Shown here: positions 12,001 through 19,929 of the stretch, one piece after another | Position numbering within the stretch: the stretch's first letter is position 1 | How the letters are laid out: each line of letters opens with the position of its first letter | Made by a program: the position numbers and the translations under genes | Source: Stenocarpella maydis | Lineage: Eukaryota; Ascomycota; Sordariomycetes; Diaporthales; Diaporthaceae | Assembly: GCA_002270565.1 (NCBI GenBank) | Contig: NQMI01000045.1 | Coordinates: forward strand, 62,001 to 126,000 | Length of the DNA stretch: 64,000 nt | Reading direction: 5' to 3' | The notes under the pieces: model-generated | Seen by the model: only the letters and a program-made list of their open reading frames with translations | Database searches by the model: none | Told to the model about the DNA's origin: nothing

Positions 12001-12093
12001 TTCCAGTACTACCTGATCGTGCACAACCTGGAGGAGCTGCCCGGCGCCCTAGCTGGGCTGCTGAGGACGTGGTTCGCGGAGGTCAACTCGTAG
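1..12093 (+). CDS. MDN1: Midasin, dynein-like AAA+ ATPase of 60S ribosome biogenesis (5' partial)
   Basis: Midasin (Rea1/Mdn1) is a nuclear mechanoenzyme that strips assembly factors (Rsa4, Ytm1) from pre-60S particles. The reading frame is open from base 1 and runs to TAG at 12091-12093 with no intron, about 4030 residues. Counted from the Met at base 13, four Walker A loops are visible: GPTSAGKTS (about residue 152), GETGCGKTT (443), GNPGVGKTT (826) and GPSGSGKSS (1135). Walker B-like motifs such as WIVLDELNLAP follow the loops. Midasin has six AAA modules, so these are most likely AAA3-AAA6, and AAA1-2 with the N-terminus lie outside the window. A long helical linker follows, then an Asp/Glu-rich tract (about bases 9510-11100). 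The C-terminal MIDAS domain carries the metal motif DDSQS (near 11440). The Met at 13 is internal, not the start. Identity is very secure. Confidence 0.97.
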   Translation, partial: ANLYMRIKELAEAKALVDGANEVPHFSLRTLTRVLTYVNDVAPYYGLERSLYEGFCMGFLTLLSRDSEAQVMPLIVQHLLGKDLNRILSRPPKYPSDGREYVKFRDTDNSRIYWLLKGAETPQERADYIRTPYVERNLLNLVRATSTRRFPILIQGPTSAGKTSMIEYLAEYSGNKFVRINNHEHTDLQEYLGTYISGSDGKLKFQEGLLVQAMRQGHWIVLDELNLAPTDILEALNRLLDDNRELLIPETQEIVRPHENFMLFATQNPPGLYGGRKVLSRAFRNRFLELHYDDIPEDELEHILQKRSVNTAPSDCKRIVSVYKELSRLRQTSRVFEQKDSFATLRDLFRWALRDAETREDIANNGFMLLAERVRDDQERNAVKQVIETVFKVKIDPDQLYNERFTRAIRRASLKDNKQGVVWTNAMRRLYTLVSQALRNNEPILLVGETGCGKTTICQLLAESLGKELHILNAHQNTETGDLIGSQRPVRNRGAIAESLKQSLVEAFESLGQSPQGSIDDLLARYHALPEDDKNRVPGVVQEKVLANEIRSKALFEWSDGSLVHAMKEAHFFLLDEISLADDSVLERLNSVLEPGRSLLLAEKGTDNSFVRAANGFQFFATMNPGGDFGKKELSPALRNRFTEIWVPPLSNRQDILDIVVDKLKPQFRPLAYVIVDFSYWFGKTCRSASATAFSIRDILVWVNFVNHAESMQPAIAVLHGAATVFIDTLGANPSALLSLDPKTMDEQRQRCLDKLSELLGDGIDVSAIYRNEPQLAISEGFFQIGGFSVARMVGGEDDSAFAFDAPTTKMNLMRVIRALAVNKPVLLEGNPGVGKTTLVSALALACGRSLTRINLSDQTDLMDLFGTDVPVEGAEAGNFAWRDAPFLQAMQKGEWVLLDEMNLASQSVLEGLNACLDHRGEVYVSELNQVFKCHPDFKLFAAQNPHSQGGGRKGLPSSFVNRFIVVYADVFTEKDLMLIAGKRYPNLPQATIQQMIRFVSALDYETSIRKSFGAHGSPWEFNLRDSLRWLELLASEDKLLASAQASDFLDIIITQRFRSAIDRHHIAQLFTESFGAPPQPHSLYHNLTSAVCQVGLAMLDRNPLLQPIRFPAIDVVPRLAEIESLLICVKQNLPCILVGPSGSGKSSLLNHVAASAGKELVTFPLNADVDAMDLVGGFEQADPLRDLYSSLDELYDALLEFALSLLPQDSSQNAINLISVLDEPREEDYLSEITARIEALASEVTAHSFLGQRLSHAHQMLNSPRTLANPRFEWLDGVIVRAMEAGKWLVLDNANLCSASVLDRLNSLLERPSGFLSINEHTGPDGEPRIIKPHPEFRIFLTMDPRYGELSRAMRNRSVEIYLEESRMSSDRYLSRITEIESSMRRYSHAMHASTEISGNGGVEVARLALDNLDLGDVSLLARYEKAFTNGLSSLQDAGAPGTSSDLSALESFVQSTKAAPLRQAILQLYTGVSKEVSGGELLTATQPLHTLHNAPMVTLMDKHSSEAAEWLALCYEVFLEIQHAQQVIQSQIRTLDRTKPSTLNRLQRSLVSGQVASVAKDSTVNVAGFLSSILQLIEGYIYHGLQHSKSGADSKPVLRAILHYWWRTFIFVTSPSFEEARFQAHLKQGIDALQSTSDGCDSESGMEVVARVLEDTQDAFTVGFKLTSGLSMETLWALLRPAPVTDEATFSAIQEMEKLAGRFDAIRWKSSASVQDLSKAIASLAEAYSVVRKNAVAAADLLQMLRSEIKRLEANFDDAREVTPFFEQGFETLRQALTVHRASQQSSVFVDSQDVVVLSNMPTLSQMRLHSWTNAQRLLHSMDYVLARASNSHPWNGKLMSRLIQQYESTASAKLFALRSLETELPAMGKLLAGSSEAVSADSVGCLNQILWRLMREVVGSHDSLLLQDFVSLFELLSQRLVPTFVKIERGGLVFELPSGAPSGQSQCPDHSAAIFKQHFIPAVVALVASEKSLAQKSAFGAVAWVHFAIGCIKLYVPDKIFDPYLQAQTERDSHEELLANLRSKLQAVCAFEAGFTGQASNPRAELLREEIEHLGEPPAAAVTIYRPSSVDLARLQGEFNNVLNAIVKSDIASAVFEYLAIGTEGQAEEVQLVQDNVLHLIERLSSRFQVYEDLSVPLVTILRCLQLGLSLGTVSGAGQRPDTGSLLSVAPMLGGSPWSHTTQLPPQSLEFLSYVGLWVSINGTQSLDITLRQLTFQSVHYFYEEWSKKLDADKRQEAAKNSLYRYKGGFDDEDEADQQDFNELFPDYETEAAEDPTATKKPGQASRSLALRLAERHERIFLKPQDTRQSMINFCKVVARKISGECAGSPLDAQTDRSLLPGALLVLDEKMDNFTCSTTSAGYNFYTSANLFESRKLVNLVHRIRMRFRELQKVDEIAHLEPLADVLGACDQVLELSHSDPLAKIITRVEKLVAFVYEWQHGGWASHIYGALDLYNRLTETVVGWRRLELATWAKLFDMEVEKCQADAKSWWFVAYHAVIAIPMTKVELGQDLTDYSIQLVSDLEMFFSEAVLGEFPTRLQLLRQLSKQLALLVLDYAPLALIYSAVLNFISIYRRYESKVVEAIHKGRATVEEAMKDVLLLASWKDTNIVALRESARRSHQKLFKLVRKFRAVLGQPMRIVVDQGLPDENHAGSKATKPVAPERPQPNDAAASVCQQLIPGWLEDAHAKRLSNAGKIIGIMSKASQLPESAINAAEVVDTFVSDTVSAMSSLKQETPSFLNDENKEEVKHLKNRKVRLFEDTVKSIRTMGFTRNINEAHLRNQKHLAAVLAKLEYLPSEGDPGLAEAEYYLHKVLDLAPQVRNSLHDHHGDLTNETVRRSTGYMEGIIHILIQQRRCLAENSNTLSSLDASVANVRSLIQANESEKLVAKRGTSNHIQLLRWLIPVLDMALHLIEVHGTLGKISNTSVQSALQDWLSIFTKIRSRFEACQELSDTLDSDAQLQLRDQLQEKLDDFEATLQLLESERPDLGFIFQQLQIWTTVTVSDDPTEVATEDATVFARETLDLSKKVLDAVQKLQKAAASMPTSTEDASWLLRYNDTLANMLKSLHMATIADSISESVSRLSSLNLADQAIKNAVFSLLAVTLPLLQQYVIICRTTVADLTNVHCASGKMALNLGKAFVEIASRGFCTPQEKSNETSADPGKLESGTGLGDGHGAEDISKDIQPDEDLSELAQEPNKEKDGEIEEQEDAIDMGQDDMEGDMGSAAGDDEDGKDGEDEEEKDDMDEETGDVDDLDPTAVDEKMWDGDGDDADKDQQGDDTKGHKNEDEQVAAKDAPESKNSEQQEEPGEPEQGKLEQEIEQEEEAGPEEDEAGAQEELNRQDQNVEENEALALPDDMDIDDSDGKSAISDDDLDKLSDMQQEAEEEAKQDGDAEHAEEDGGDQGEMNQDDIDQQINPENPDEDTQGDNAEMEEKEPEAEEQGAEDSGEKDESKPPLDPNDNSHTDPDHAAPSDIKSGAGQDQNSMENGQDDDNSQARAAQRESGETGQNSDDQQTAAGNEGAMSRQNEDQDRPDEANQPDDPAQSQPFKKLGNALERWYRQNRDIKDAMDENQQARQQDDSDMAQKELHHMQNDDDAPDAQALGTAAEDEVQPIDESMAIEEDRRDDQSRLMPRQDGDDDDGDDDNMDIDGEADGGEQDESKDRDVPEGDESRSGVATRRGAFNRERSTSRSRTSQMEEPEDDTVEETSTQLDGTHLDGPGRPLRDYQESLEAWTALQTKTHPLSLALTSQLRLILTPSQSTKLSGSYRTGKRLNIKKIIPYIASSYKRDKIWMRRAVPTRRTYQILLCVDDSQSMGHTTAGAMALESLVMVSRALAMLEAGQVGVLGFGADVFTAHELAAPLLSSHDAGARVLQNFTFAQDRTDVALLIRRTLDQLRAARATAGAGGRGGGGDDLWQLALILSDGLTPSDSHERIRRMLREALEERVMVVFIIMDDASSRGADSVLQLGKARFVRRADGSSDVVVERYLDTFPFQYYLIVHNLEELPGALAGLLRTWFAEVNS

Positions 12094-12527
12094 GCCGGTG
12101 GGTGTTTCCTCTTTTCATGTCCGTTCACGTTGGTGAAGGGTGTTGGCATGTAGACAGGTGTTGATTGGCTTGTTGCATTTCGGAGTTTGAGATGGGAAAA
12201 TAAAGTGCTCTTCTGTAGTGGGCTTCAACGTCTACAATAATAATACTACTGTTTCGAGGATTTTATGGCTCCAATTCCGCATGCTAGTGAAGATTGTTAT
12301 AAACACTCACGGCATTTGGAATTCCAACTCGATCCACCTACCCACCCGGCAGCATTTGACTGCAGAGCAACTGTTCCACAGCGGAAGCTTGTCTTCCAAC
12401 ATCAGATTGCAAGTAGACTAGGTACTCAGCTACCCATAACAGCTAGTCGCGTAACCTCAGATCAACTCAGACTCGTTCAAACCTCAGGCTCAACCCAGCT
12501 TAGAATTAAAATCAGACTTGACCCAGC
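12094..12527. other. Tail-to-tail intergenic region, MDN1 / FHA kinase
   Basis: Shared 3' flank of two converging genes. Apart from an AATAAA hexamer at 12199-12204, I see no gene, repeat or RNA structure. A TGATTGG motif near 12162 matches an inverted CCAAT box, but no promoter is expected here. Confidence 0.6.
12199..12204 (+). terminator. Possible poly(A) signal of MDN1
   Basis: AATAAA lies about 105 bases after the midasin stop codon. Fungal poly(A) signals are degenerate, so this is position plus consensus only. Confidence 0.4.
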
Positions 12528-14312
12528 TCAGGTAACAAGCTTACAAGGAAAGAAGGGCGATATTAGCGACCACTCAACCCCGCCAGCAGCGGCCCTGGGA
12601 ACGTCCGCCTCATCCAGGAGCTCACACGCCTTGGGCGTGACAGCCCGCGGCTTCCAGCTGTTGGCAGTGACCTTCTCGAGGCCCCCAAACAGCTCGAGGT
12701 CCTCCTTGGGCTCGCACAGCCAGGGGTGCTTGAGAGCTCTCGCGGCCGTGATCCTCCGGCCCGGTCTGGTCTGGAAGCAGTGGCGGATGAAGTCCTTGCC
12801 GGCCTTGGAAACATGTTCGCCATTGCGAATCTGGGCCACCTCCTCAAAGATCTTGCCCAGCTCTTTGGTCGGCTCGTTGACGTTTTTCTGCGGGTAGCGC
12901 GCGTAGTCCTCGGCGAAGGCCTCGAGGAGGTCGACGGACTCGCACCTTTTCTTTCCGCAGAGGAGGTAGATGGCCAGGACGCCGATGCTCCAGATGTCTC
13001 CTGGCGGGCCGCCACAGACGCTCCCATCGATTATCTCCCTATCGAATGATTAGTCGGACATTTAGCGAGTCTTGCAAAGGGAGAGACATACGGTGCCTGC
13101 CATCCCCGGGTGCCACACCCTCCGGTCATGCTCCTGTCGCCGACCATGCAGGTGTGGCCAAAGTCCGTGATGACAACACGGTGGCTTGCCGATGGGGTGG
13201 TCGCACAGAGGATGTTCTCGAGCTTCAGGTCCCGGTGGACGAGGCCCTTGGCATGCATGTAGCCCGCGCCCGTGACGACCTGGCGGATCAGCCAGCGGAC
13301 CTCAATCTCAGCCAAGGGGATGCGGCAGCGCTCAAGAAGCGTGAACAAGTCTCCGCCTGTGGCGAGGTCCTCGAAGACGTACATGGTCGAGGGACTCTTG
13401 TAAGCCCCTCGGAAAGCGGCCAGGTTCGGCTGGAAGCTGTTAGACGGGGGCAAAGCACGACTAGGATGAGGGGCGGCTTACATGATCAATCTGACTTCTC
13501 ACATGTGTCTCCTGTACCAGTCTTCTGATGAAAGCATCCAGGCCCCTAAGGCGCATGGTCTCAAGATCGTAAGTCTTGCAGACAACGTAGCTGCCCGTCG
13601 CCTTCTCAATGGCCAGATTGACTTGGGCAGAGGCGCCGCTTCCGATAGTGAGGTTTGTGACGGCGTACTTGTCGTGTAATTTCTAAGTATTTATTAGTAA
13701 AGGAAAAGCGAGCATTACCTTCTGATTATTAGGCCCACCAGAACTTCCTTGGCCTGGACCTCATTGAGTCTCAGCTTTGGGATGAAAGGGTGGACGACTT
13801 CGAACTTCACGTCCTCTCCGACGCTGACGACGTCGCCATGGATGAGGATTCTCGCAGGCGAAACATGTTCATCATCGCCCTCGTCTCGGCCGCCGATGAG
13901 TGTGCCATTGACGAAGGTACCAGACGTGGATCCCATGTCCCTGACGTAGACCATGGGGTAGTGCTCCTCGTCGAAGATGACAGTGTAGAACTCGAGATGT
14001 ATGCGCGAGATGAAGGGGTCGTCGATGGCAACGTCACTAGCAAAAATAAGCCAACCGCTCTGTAGGTGCCGACGAGGCTTGACCTACTTGCACCTCCAAT
14101 CGCGCCCAACCCGCCAGGTGTCATTGGCCCCGAGGAAAATGTTGTCTGTGGAAAGAGTTCAGTTTCCGAGACATGGAGAGGACTGAGCAGTGCCCCAGAG
14201 ATTATTTATTTGGCCTACCATGCTCAGTCTCTCCATCTGAGTGCTTGATCTCAGCCTTGATACGCACGACGGTGCCTGCCGGGGCGGGTGTCTGAGGGTC
14301 GCAGGGCGACAT
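12528..14312 (-). CDS. FHA-domain Ser/Thr protein kinase (Chk2/Mek1-like)
   Basis: Predicted checkpoint or meiotic-type kinase. Exons: 14312-14219, 14145-14088, 14036 to about 13739, 13682-13482, 13429-13092, 13038-12528; about 500 residues. An N-terminal FHA phosphothreonine-binding domain shows WRVGRDWRC, then FISRIHLEF, then GSTSGTFVNG. The kinase domain follows with glycine loop GSGASAQV, the ATP-binding lysine in YVVCK, catalytic HRDLKLEN, DFG, WQAPE and DIWSIGVLAIYLLCG. All key catalytic residues are present. The catalytic loop has Leu where most kinases have Pro (HRDLKPEN). FHA placed before a CAMK-type kinase is the layout of Chk2/Rad53/Mek1 proteins; I cannot tell which ortholog it is. 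The third intron is uncertain: the best donor (13718) does not keep frame with the only nearby acceptor, whereas a weaker donor at 13738 does. That is either an unusual splice site or a one-base error or shift. Confidence 0.82.
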
Positions 14313-14827
14313 TTTCAGACTGGGTGATGTTGGTGGGGATAAAGGCGTGGGATCGGGTTGATGTGTGCCAAGAAGATTAGCTGGTTCCAAATGGCTCTAT
14401 CCAGCAGACAATGGTAAGGCTGATTGCAAAGAGGAGTAAGATGATAGTCAAGATGGGTGGCCAAGTCGAGGCAGAAATCCAGAGATGTGGCGCTAAGAAG
14501 GTTGGTTCCAAGTCAAAATTGGGGTTAGGGAGGAGAGAAACATTTGGAGGGGGGTTGAGAGATGAGATGGGGCGAGATGGGCTCTTAAAATATATTTGAG
14601 GAGGGTGATGGCGAGGCTGTCGAGGTCCAAGGCGGCGTGAAGGCAGGAAATTGGAACAATGTGGATGGCAGCTATTGTCAGAATATTTCCCATTGAGTTA
14701 CTGCGAAGGGGCAGCCAACTGGAAGGCCGAGGCAGGTGATGGGGCTCCCGGTCTGCCACTTCCCAGAATAAAAAGTTCAAGTAGAGAATGGACTTTATCT
14801 GCTGGCCAGAGTGCGCAAGCACAACCA

Positions 14828-14838
14828 GATTGGCTGGA
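14828..14838 (-). promoter_or_regulatory. CCAAT-box candidate
   Basis: The plus strand reads CAGATTGGCTG, that is CAGCCAATCTG on the minus strand. It lies about 515 bases upstream of the FHA kinase start. It matches the CCAAT core with a partial match to the CBC consensus (CCAATCA). Confidence 0.3.
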
Positions 14839-15483
14839 TCTGATGGTCCTGTGGTTTTGGACCAATAGAAATATTCCGCTAGCTTGCAAATATTCTGACG
14901 GAAATCTCGAGGTGCCCTATGGTGAGTGATGGATCAACTCTATGGGCAGCAGCTGCCAGGAGCTCCCCGAGCCTGCCTAATCATAATCAGGTTGACGGTG
15001 GGGATGGGCGCCTTGCTGCATCTCGTCGCCACCGTATCCTGCGAAGCACGGCAGGTCAGCTTGTTCTTGAGCATCTGAGTTGAGGCTGTGGGAATACGCA
15101 CAGAATTGTCTGCCAGAGACCATACCATCGTGACTGCCACTAACAAGTACTAGTATTGGAGCTGTTGCCAACCGAGGGGACTCGGTCTCTTCTAGCGGGA
15201 GTAGTGCTTTGCAGTTTATTCAGAGACACCAAATAAAACTGAGTATCCTGAGTCATATGGAGTCGCCCTCGACCTGTGGCAATTGGTCGTCTCAAACCTG
15301 CTTCAGCGGCAATGTGCGTGATACCTCTTGAGCCTCACAGGCATTCCTCCGACATGATCGAGCCTGGGGAGCACTTGGCACTCGAGGCCGACTACAGGAC
15401 CCAGGCAAATACTACACATCTTCGGAGGCAGTCTGTCTCAGTAGATCGAGACTAAGTTCTTCGCTCATCATCGCCCAAACTGG

Positions 15484-15490
15484 TGATTGG
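15484..15490 (-). promoter_or_regulatory. CCAAT-box candidate upstream of FUN14 gene
   Basis: TGATTGG on the plus strand equals CCAATCA on the minus strand, the preferred CBC/Hap site in filamentous fungi. It lies about 260 bases upstream of the FUN14-protein ATG. CCAAT boxes work in either orientation. Inference from consensus and position only. Confidence 0.35.
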
Positions 15491-15750
15491 TGAGGGCATC
15501 GCAGGCTTGGTCTTGGTCGTCAGTCTGCCGTCCGGTCACTTACGTAAGCAGAAGTTTTCCCCTGAACCCCTGAGAGTCCGAGCTCTCTCTCTCTCTCACT
15601 CGCTGCGGCTCGCTCACCAAGCAGTTCGCAACCACTACGTCACACCCCGGCTGCCACTCGACCCAGCCGGCCCTCACCTCCAGCAACCACTTCAACCCGC
15701 ATTATCCTACCAAACAATAATAACAATAACAAGCAACACGACAAGAAACA

Positions 15751-16419
15751 ATGGCAACAGCAACCCTCTGCCGCTCCGCCCTCCTCCGCTCCGCCGCGCC
15801 GCTCACCCTGGGCCTCTCTACGGGACTCCTCCTAGCCCACCGCCAGAACCGGCGCCACCCCGTGCGCCTCGACGCCGTCTCACGGCCCGCCTCCCCCGCC
15901 GCCGAGTCTTTGTCGCGCGACGACTGGCTGGACCCCGAGGTCATCAAGCAGCTCTCCGGCGGGAGCCTCGCGGGTACGTAGCGGGGGGTTGGGGGGTGGC
16001 ATGCCAATTTAACCGAACACAGCTCGCTCGTCTCGCTATCTGGCTTCCGGGCCAATCGACCCTGTCATGGTGCGAGTATGGAATCTGATGCTGACACCTC
16101 ATTTCCCTAGGTTTCCTGACCGGTCTGGTCGTCAGTGTCTTCTCCAAGACGTTAGTCCTGCTCACCGGGCTGGCCATAATCACCGTGCAGGTGAGTTATC
16201 CCCTCGTGGGAATCCGCGTGTCCCGTTCTTTTTCGGTAGTGGCCGCCTCGTAACAGAACCTCCCAGGTGGCTTCGCGATGGGGTATCGACCTGCTCTCCG
16301 CGCTCAAGATTCGCCAGCGCCTAGAGTCCTCACGCGTCCTATCGGCCCTCGAGAAGAACCCAACCTTCAAACTGGCCTTTGGTACTACCTTTGCGCTTGC
16401 TGCCTTCATGCATTTTTAG
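15751..16419 (+). CDS. FUN14-family mitochondrial outer-membrane protein
   Basis: Small membrane protein of the FUN14/FUNDC family. Exons 15751-15973, 16111-16190 and 16267-16419 join in phase to give 151 residues. The N-terminus is Ala/Arg-rich and looks like a mitochondrial leader. The C-terminal half is the FUN14 domain: a Gly-rich entry (SGGSLAGFLTG), a hydrophobic span (LVVSVFSKTLVLLTGLAII) and a closing helix (TFKLAFGTTFALAAFMHF). Splice sites are standard: GTACGT...CCTAG and GTGAGT...CCCAG. Mammalian FUNDC1 is a mitophagy receptor; the fungal role is less defined, and I see no clear LC3-interacting motif in the N-terminus. It converges on the AMPP gene downstream. Confidence 0.85.
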
Positions 16420-16767
16420 ACCGCTATCTATGCATAGCGTCATTATATACAAGCCCCGTTCAACTCCGTCCTTGGACCACCTTTTACCTCCTCAGGTGTC
16501 AAGCACCAGCCCCTGCTGGCTATGACTGGGCCGGCCTGAGGATGCCGTAACAGGGCAGTGATGCTTCCCAAATATCTTCCTAACACCTGATGGCCCAAAA
16601 GCCACCAGCTTGATCATGGGGTGTGATTCCCACAGGGCAGCACAGTCAGCCCAGACGATGATAGGAAACCACTGTAGGCCGCCAGCGAGAAGCTTGCCGA
16701 TTCAACACCTCTCTGGACCCCAATCTCGTATATCCGCCTTGCCCTGCTGGCAGCAAGCTGTGACTCT
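16420..16767. other. Tail-to-tail intergenic region, FUN14 / AMPP
   Basis: A 348-base shared 3' flank. I see nothing in it beyond presumed 3' UTRs. Confidence 0.6.
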
Positions 16768-19001
16768 CTAGAACGGCGCCGTCTCCCTCTTGAGCCATGC
16801 AAGCGTGAGTCCGTCGTCTTTGAAGAAGTCCTTTGTCTTCTCGTAGATCTCCTTGTTGTGATCATTCAGCCATTGTTTCTCCTCTGCCGTCAGAAGGTTG
16901 ACGTCGATCAAGTTCCGGCAGTATGGTGTCATCGTCACGTGCTCGAAACCGAGGAACGGCCTGTCACCGAATTGGTTTGTCGTCTTGACTTCATTCACAA
17001 TGGCAATGTTCTCTATGCGGATCCCGAACTTGCCGTCTTCGTAGTAGCCCGGCTCGATGGACGTCACGTTCCCGGCGGCAATGTAGCACTCAGAATACTG
17101 CTTCCTCGTCCCTATACCTATTGGCCCTTCATGGACGTTCAGATAGGAGCCCACACCATGGCCGGTGCCATGACGGTAGTCCAATCCCTCTCTCTGTAGG
17201 CACTATATTAGTCCCATGACCTCTTGCGCACCAGATGGCGATTTTCTTACCCAGAGGAATTGGCGTGCCAGGCTGTCCAGAGCGAAACCTGTCACGCCTT
17301 TGGGGAAGATGGCCCTGTCTAAAGCAATATTTCCCTTCAGGACTAGGGTGTTGGTCTGGCGCTCCTTCTCAGTCGGTGTGCCGAAATGCAGAGTCCGGGT
17401 CGTATCCGTTGTGCCGTCGAGGTACTGCGCCCCAGAATCACACAAGTATATGGCGTTCGGGTCGATGACGGAGCAGTTCCCTTTCTCTGGCTGGTAGTGT
17501 ATGACCGCCGCACTGGTGGTTGTTAGATCAATACCAACACCGCCCTGAGTTCCGCTCGCTTTTATACTTACTTGGGACCCGTCGAGGATATCGTGGGAAA
17601 TGACAGCCCGACAAAATCCTTCTGCTTTGACCGGAGCTCCTCCAGCTTGTCAGCTGCCGTCACCTCGTCCAGCGTGGCCTTCTTGTTGACCAACTGATCC
17701 TCCAGCCATGCAAAGTAGGCCGTTAATGCCGCACCATCTCTGATGTGGCACTGCCGCATGCCCTCAAGCTCCGTCTCGTTCTTTACTGCCTTGGCATCGC
17801 CTACAGGGCTTCTGATCTCCTCGACGGCCTCATCGCCTCCCAATGCCAGCTTCAACGCCCATGAGCCCTTCGTTGAGATGGCAAATTTATTGTAAGTTGC
17901 AGACTCGTTGCCATTAGTGGCAGTTGCGTCTGTGTCAACTGAAACGGTCTTGCCGAGCGCCCTCGCGTCGTCGAAGAGGCTATCGTAGGGCTTGACTGTG
18001 ACGCCAGATCCAGCCAGATAACTTTGGCCCTCGTCATCTAGCTTCGTCGAGTCAATGTATAATGTGGCCTCGTCAGCCGTGATCACGGCGTAGGAGAAGA
18101 AGACGGGATTGTACGGAATGTCGTTGCCGCGCAGGTTGAACAGCCAAGCAATCTCGTCCAACATTGAGACGACGAAACAGTCGAGGTGCTTCTTCTTCAG
18201 CTCTTTGCGTAGCTCCTGAAGCTTTGTCTTGGTGTCCTTTCCGGCGTACTTCTGATGCAACAATTTGACAGGCTCATTTGGACGCGGGGGGTTGCCGTCA
18301 GCCCAGATCATGTCGACCAGGTTCTCGGTGACGGCAACAAGGTCCAGGCCTCCTTTCCTCTTGATGCTCTCGGCCAGCTTCTCGGCAGTCGAGCTGGTAA
18401 GCAACGTCGGGTCCACACCAACGACCTTGCCACCGGCGGACTGGTCTGCAGACCACTCCTGCCAAGTGGGGACGTCCTGCAAGCCCTGCTTGAGGAGGAT
18501 CCAGTTGTTGTCCAACTGTTTCGTAGCCTGGTTGAAGTATCGGCCGTCGGTTGCCAGGGCAGCCTTCTCGCGTGTGACGACAGCGCATCCTGCGGAGCCG
18601 CTGAAGCCACAAATGAACTTCCTCCTTTCATCGCAGGGTGCGATATACTCGGAGGAGTGGCTGTCTTCGGACGGAACAACTATGGCAGGGCACATTCAGA
18701 GGGGTGCTCAGGGGGCGGCTCCAGGGGGTCTCGACTGCATGGACTAACTGTAAACATCCAGCTTGCGCTCCTTCATGAGCCTGCGCAGTTCCGAGAGCCG
18801 GTGGCTGGTGTCGACGGTCTCCATGTCGGTATCAATGGAAGTAGAAGTGAAGCGGGCCTGGTGGGATAGATAGACGGTGGCGGAAGGGGATCTGGAGCGG
18901 AAGAGAAGGCCTCTGACCCTGTGGACGGCTGGGTGAAGCTGGGCAGCAAGTGGCTTTACCTTGAGGGGGGCAAAGAACAGACAGGGAGAGGATAGCAACA
19001 T
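16768..19001 (-). CDS. AMPP: Xaa-Pro aminopeptidase P (M24B), possibly dual-targeted
   Basis: Metallopeptidase that removes an N-terminal residue preceding proline. Exons 19001-18749, 18679-17572, 17512-17251 and 17193-16768 give 682 residues from the upstream Met, or 623 from the in-frame Met at 18824-18822. It has the three-part structure of cytosolic aminopeptidase P: two creatinase-like N-terminal domains and a pita-bread catalytic domain. Dinuclear metal ligands are visible: Asp in YLCDSG and in GTTDTTRT, His in GTGHGVG, Glu in EPGYY and Glu in IRIEN. The longer form begins with an Arg-rich, acid-poor stretch that resembles a mitochondrial presequence; the shorter one begins METVDTSHR, typical of the cytosolic enzyme. 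Introns join in phase throughout. Identity is very secure; start choice is open. Confidence 0.94.
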
Positions 19002-19929
19002 GGGCGGGGCACGAGGCGCGAAAGTAAAGAGAAGGAGTGAAATGGCTTCGACGGAGGGGGAAAAGGTGGAGGGCAGGTTGTCTTGGTGCAACGCAGTAAC
19101 AGGCGGGACGTGGTCCACCCCCACCTTATTACCTCGTCGAGTCGCTGCGCCAATCGAGTGCGGCCCACACAAGCTCTCCTGCTGCATTTGGCAAGCTTCA
19201 GGGCTGCTTGGCCGGGGGGCTTGGCCCGGGGATGTCCTCTCTGCACCACAGCTGGGCATAGGCTGGCTGCCTAGCACACACCGAGAATGCAGCCTATCAC
19301 GAATATCACATTTGACATCTCGTATGGCCCCGGCAAGAGGCCAGGTGCAAATGAGACCAAGGAGCGGATTGTAATGGGATTGTAATACAGTGATGGACCA
19401 CTCCAAAGCTCCGGGATGAGGGATGTTCCGGCCCAGATTCATGGGCTGAGCTGGGGAGGTCTACATGGACTCGGTATTATGTGTGATGTAACGGGAGTAG
19501 ATTATTGACACTCGGCGAGCTGCAGGCCTCCTTATCGATACGCTCAGTATTGTAGTGTGATGCCGGGTTTTTGCAAAAACTCGCCCCGCCGTGAGAACAA
19601 ACGCTCGACTCAGCCGTATTTCATGTGCTTGAGCAGAAAGGCATGCCTTTGTGGATTGAATCAACCCCGAGCCCAATGATGACAGCCTCGACATCCCTCA
19701 TAGTCACTGGCCTGGACATGGCATTCCATTAAACAAGGAAGCCCCTCCGAGCAGTCTCCACCCTCGCCGTCTCACAAACCCCACCACCCCACCACGTCCT
19801 CTCCTACGCAGCACAGTACGGTAGTACTTCCCGTGACACCGCGCCGTGCCAGAACCGTCCAGGACGCTGCCTGAGACAATCTTTTTGGTCGGGCCTGTTG
19901 GCCGGTCGCCATGTTGACTGCACAGCAAC
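19002..19929. other. Divergent promoter region, AMPP / importin
   Basis: No gene supported. A CCAATCG motif lies near 19151 on the AMPP side. Open frames that extend the AMPP first exon upstream lack family similarity. Confidence 0.55.

Larger units (their letters stand above)
14313..15750. other. Divergent promoter region, FHA kinase / FUN14 gene
   Basis: No gene is supported here. The region contains CCAAT-type motifs near 14828 and 15484 and a CT dinucleotide run at 15583-15596, typical of a fungal leader, just upstream of the FUN14 start. Short open frames in it have no recognisable product. Confidence 0.6.

Noticed and set aside
10546..12024. 492-codon antisense open frame opposite the MDN1 3' end
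   Set aside because: Lies on a GC-rich, certain coding region in the shadow frame; no family resemblance.
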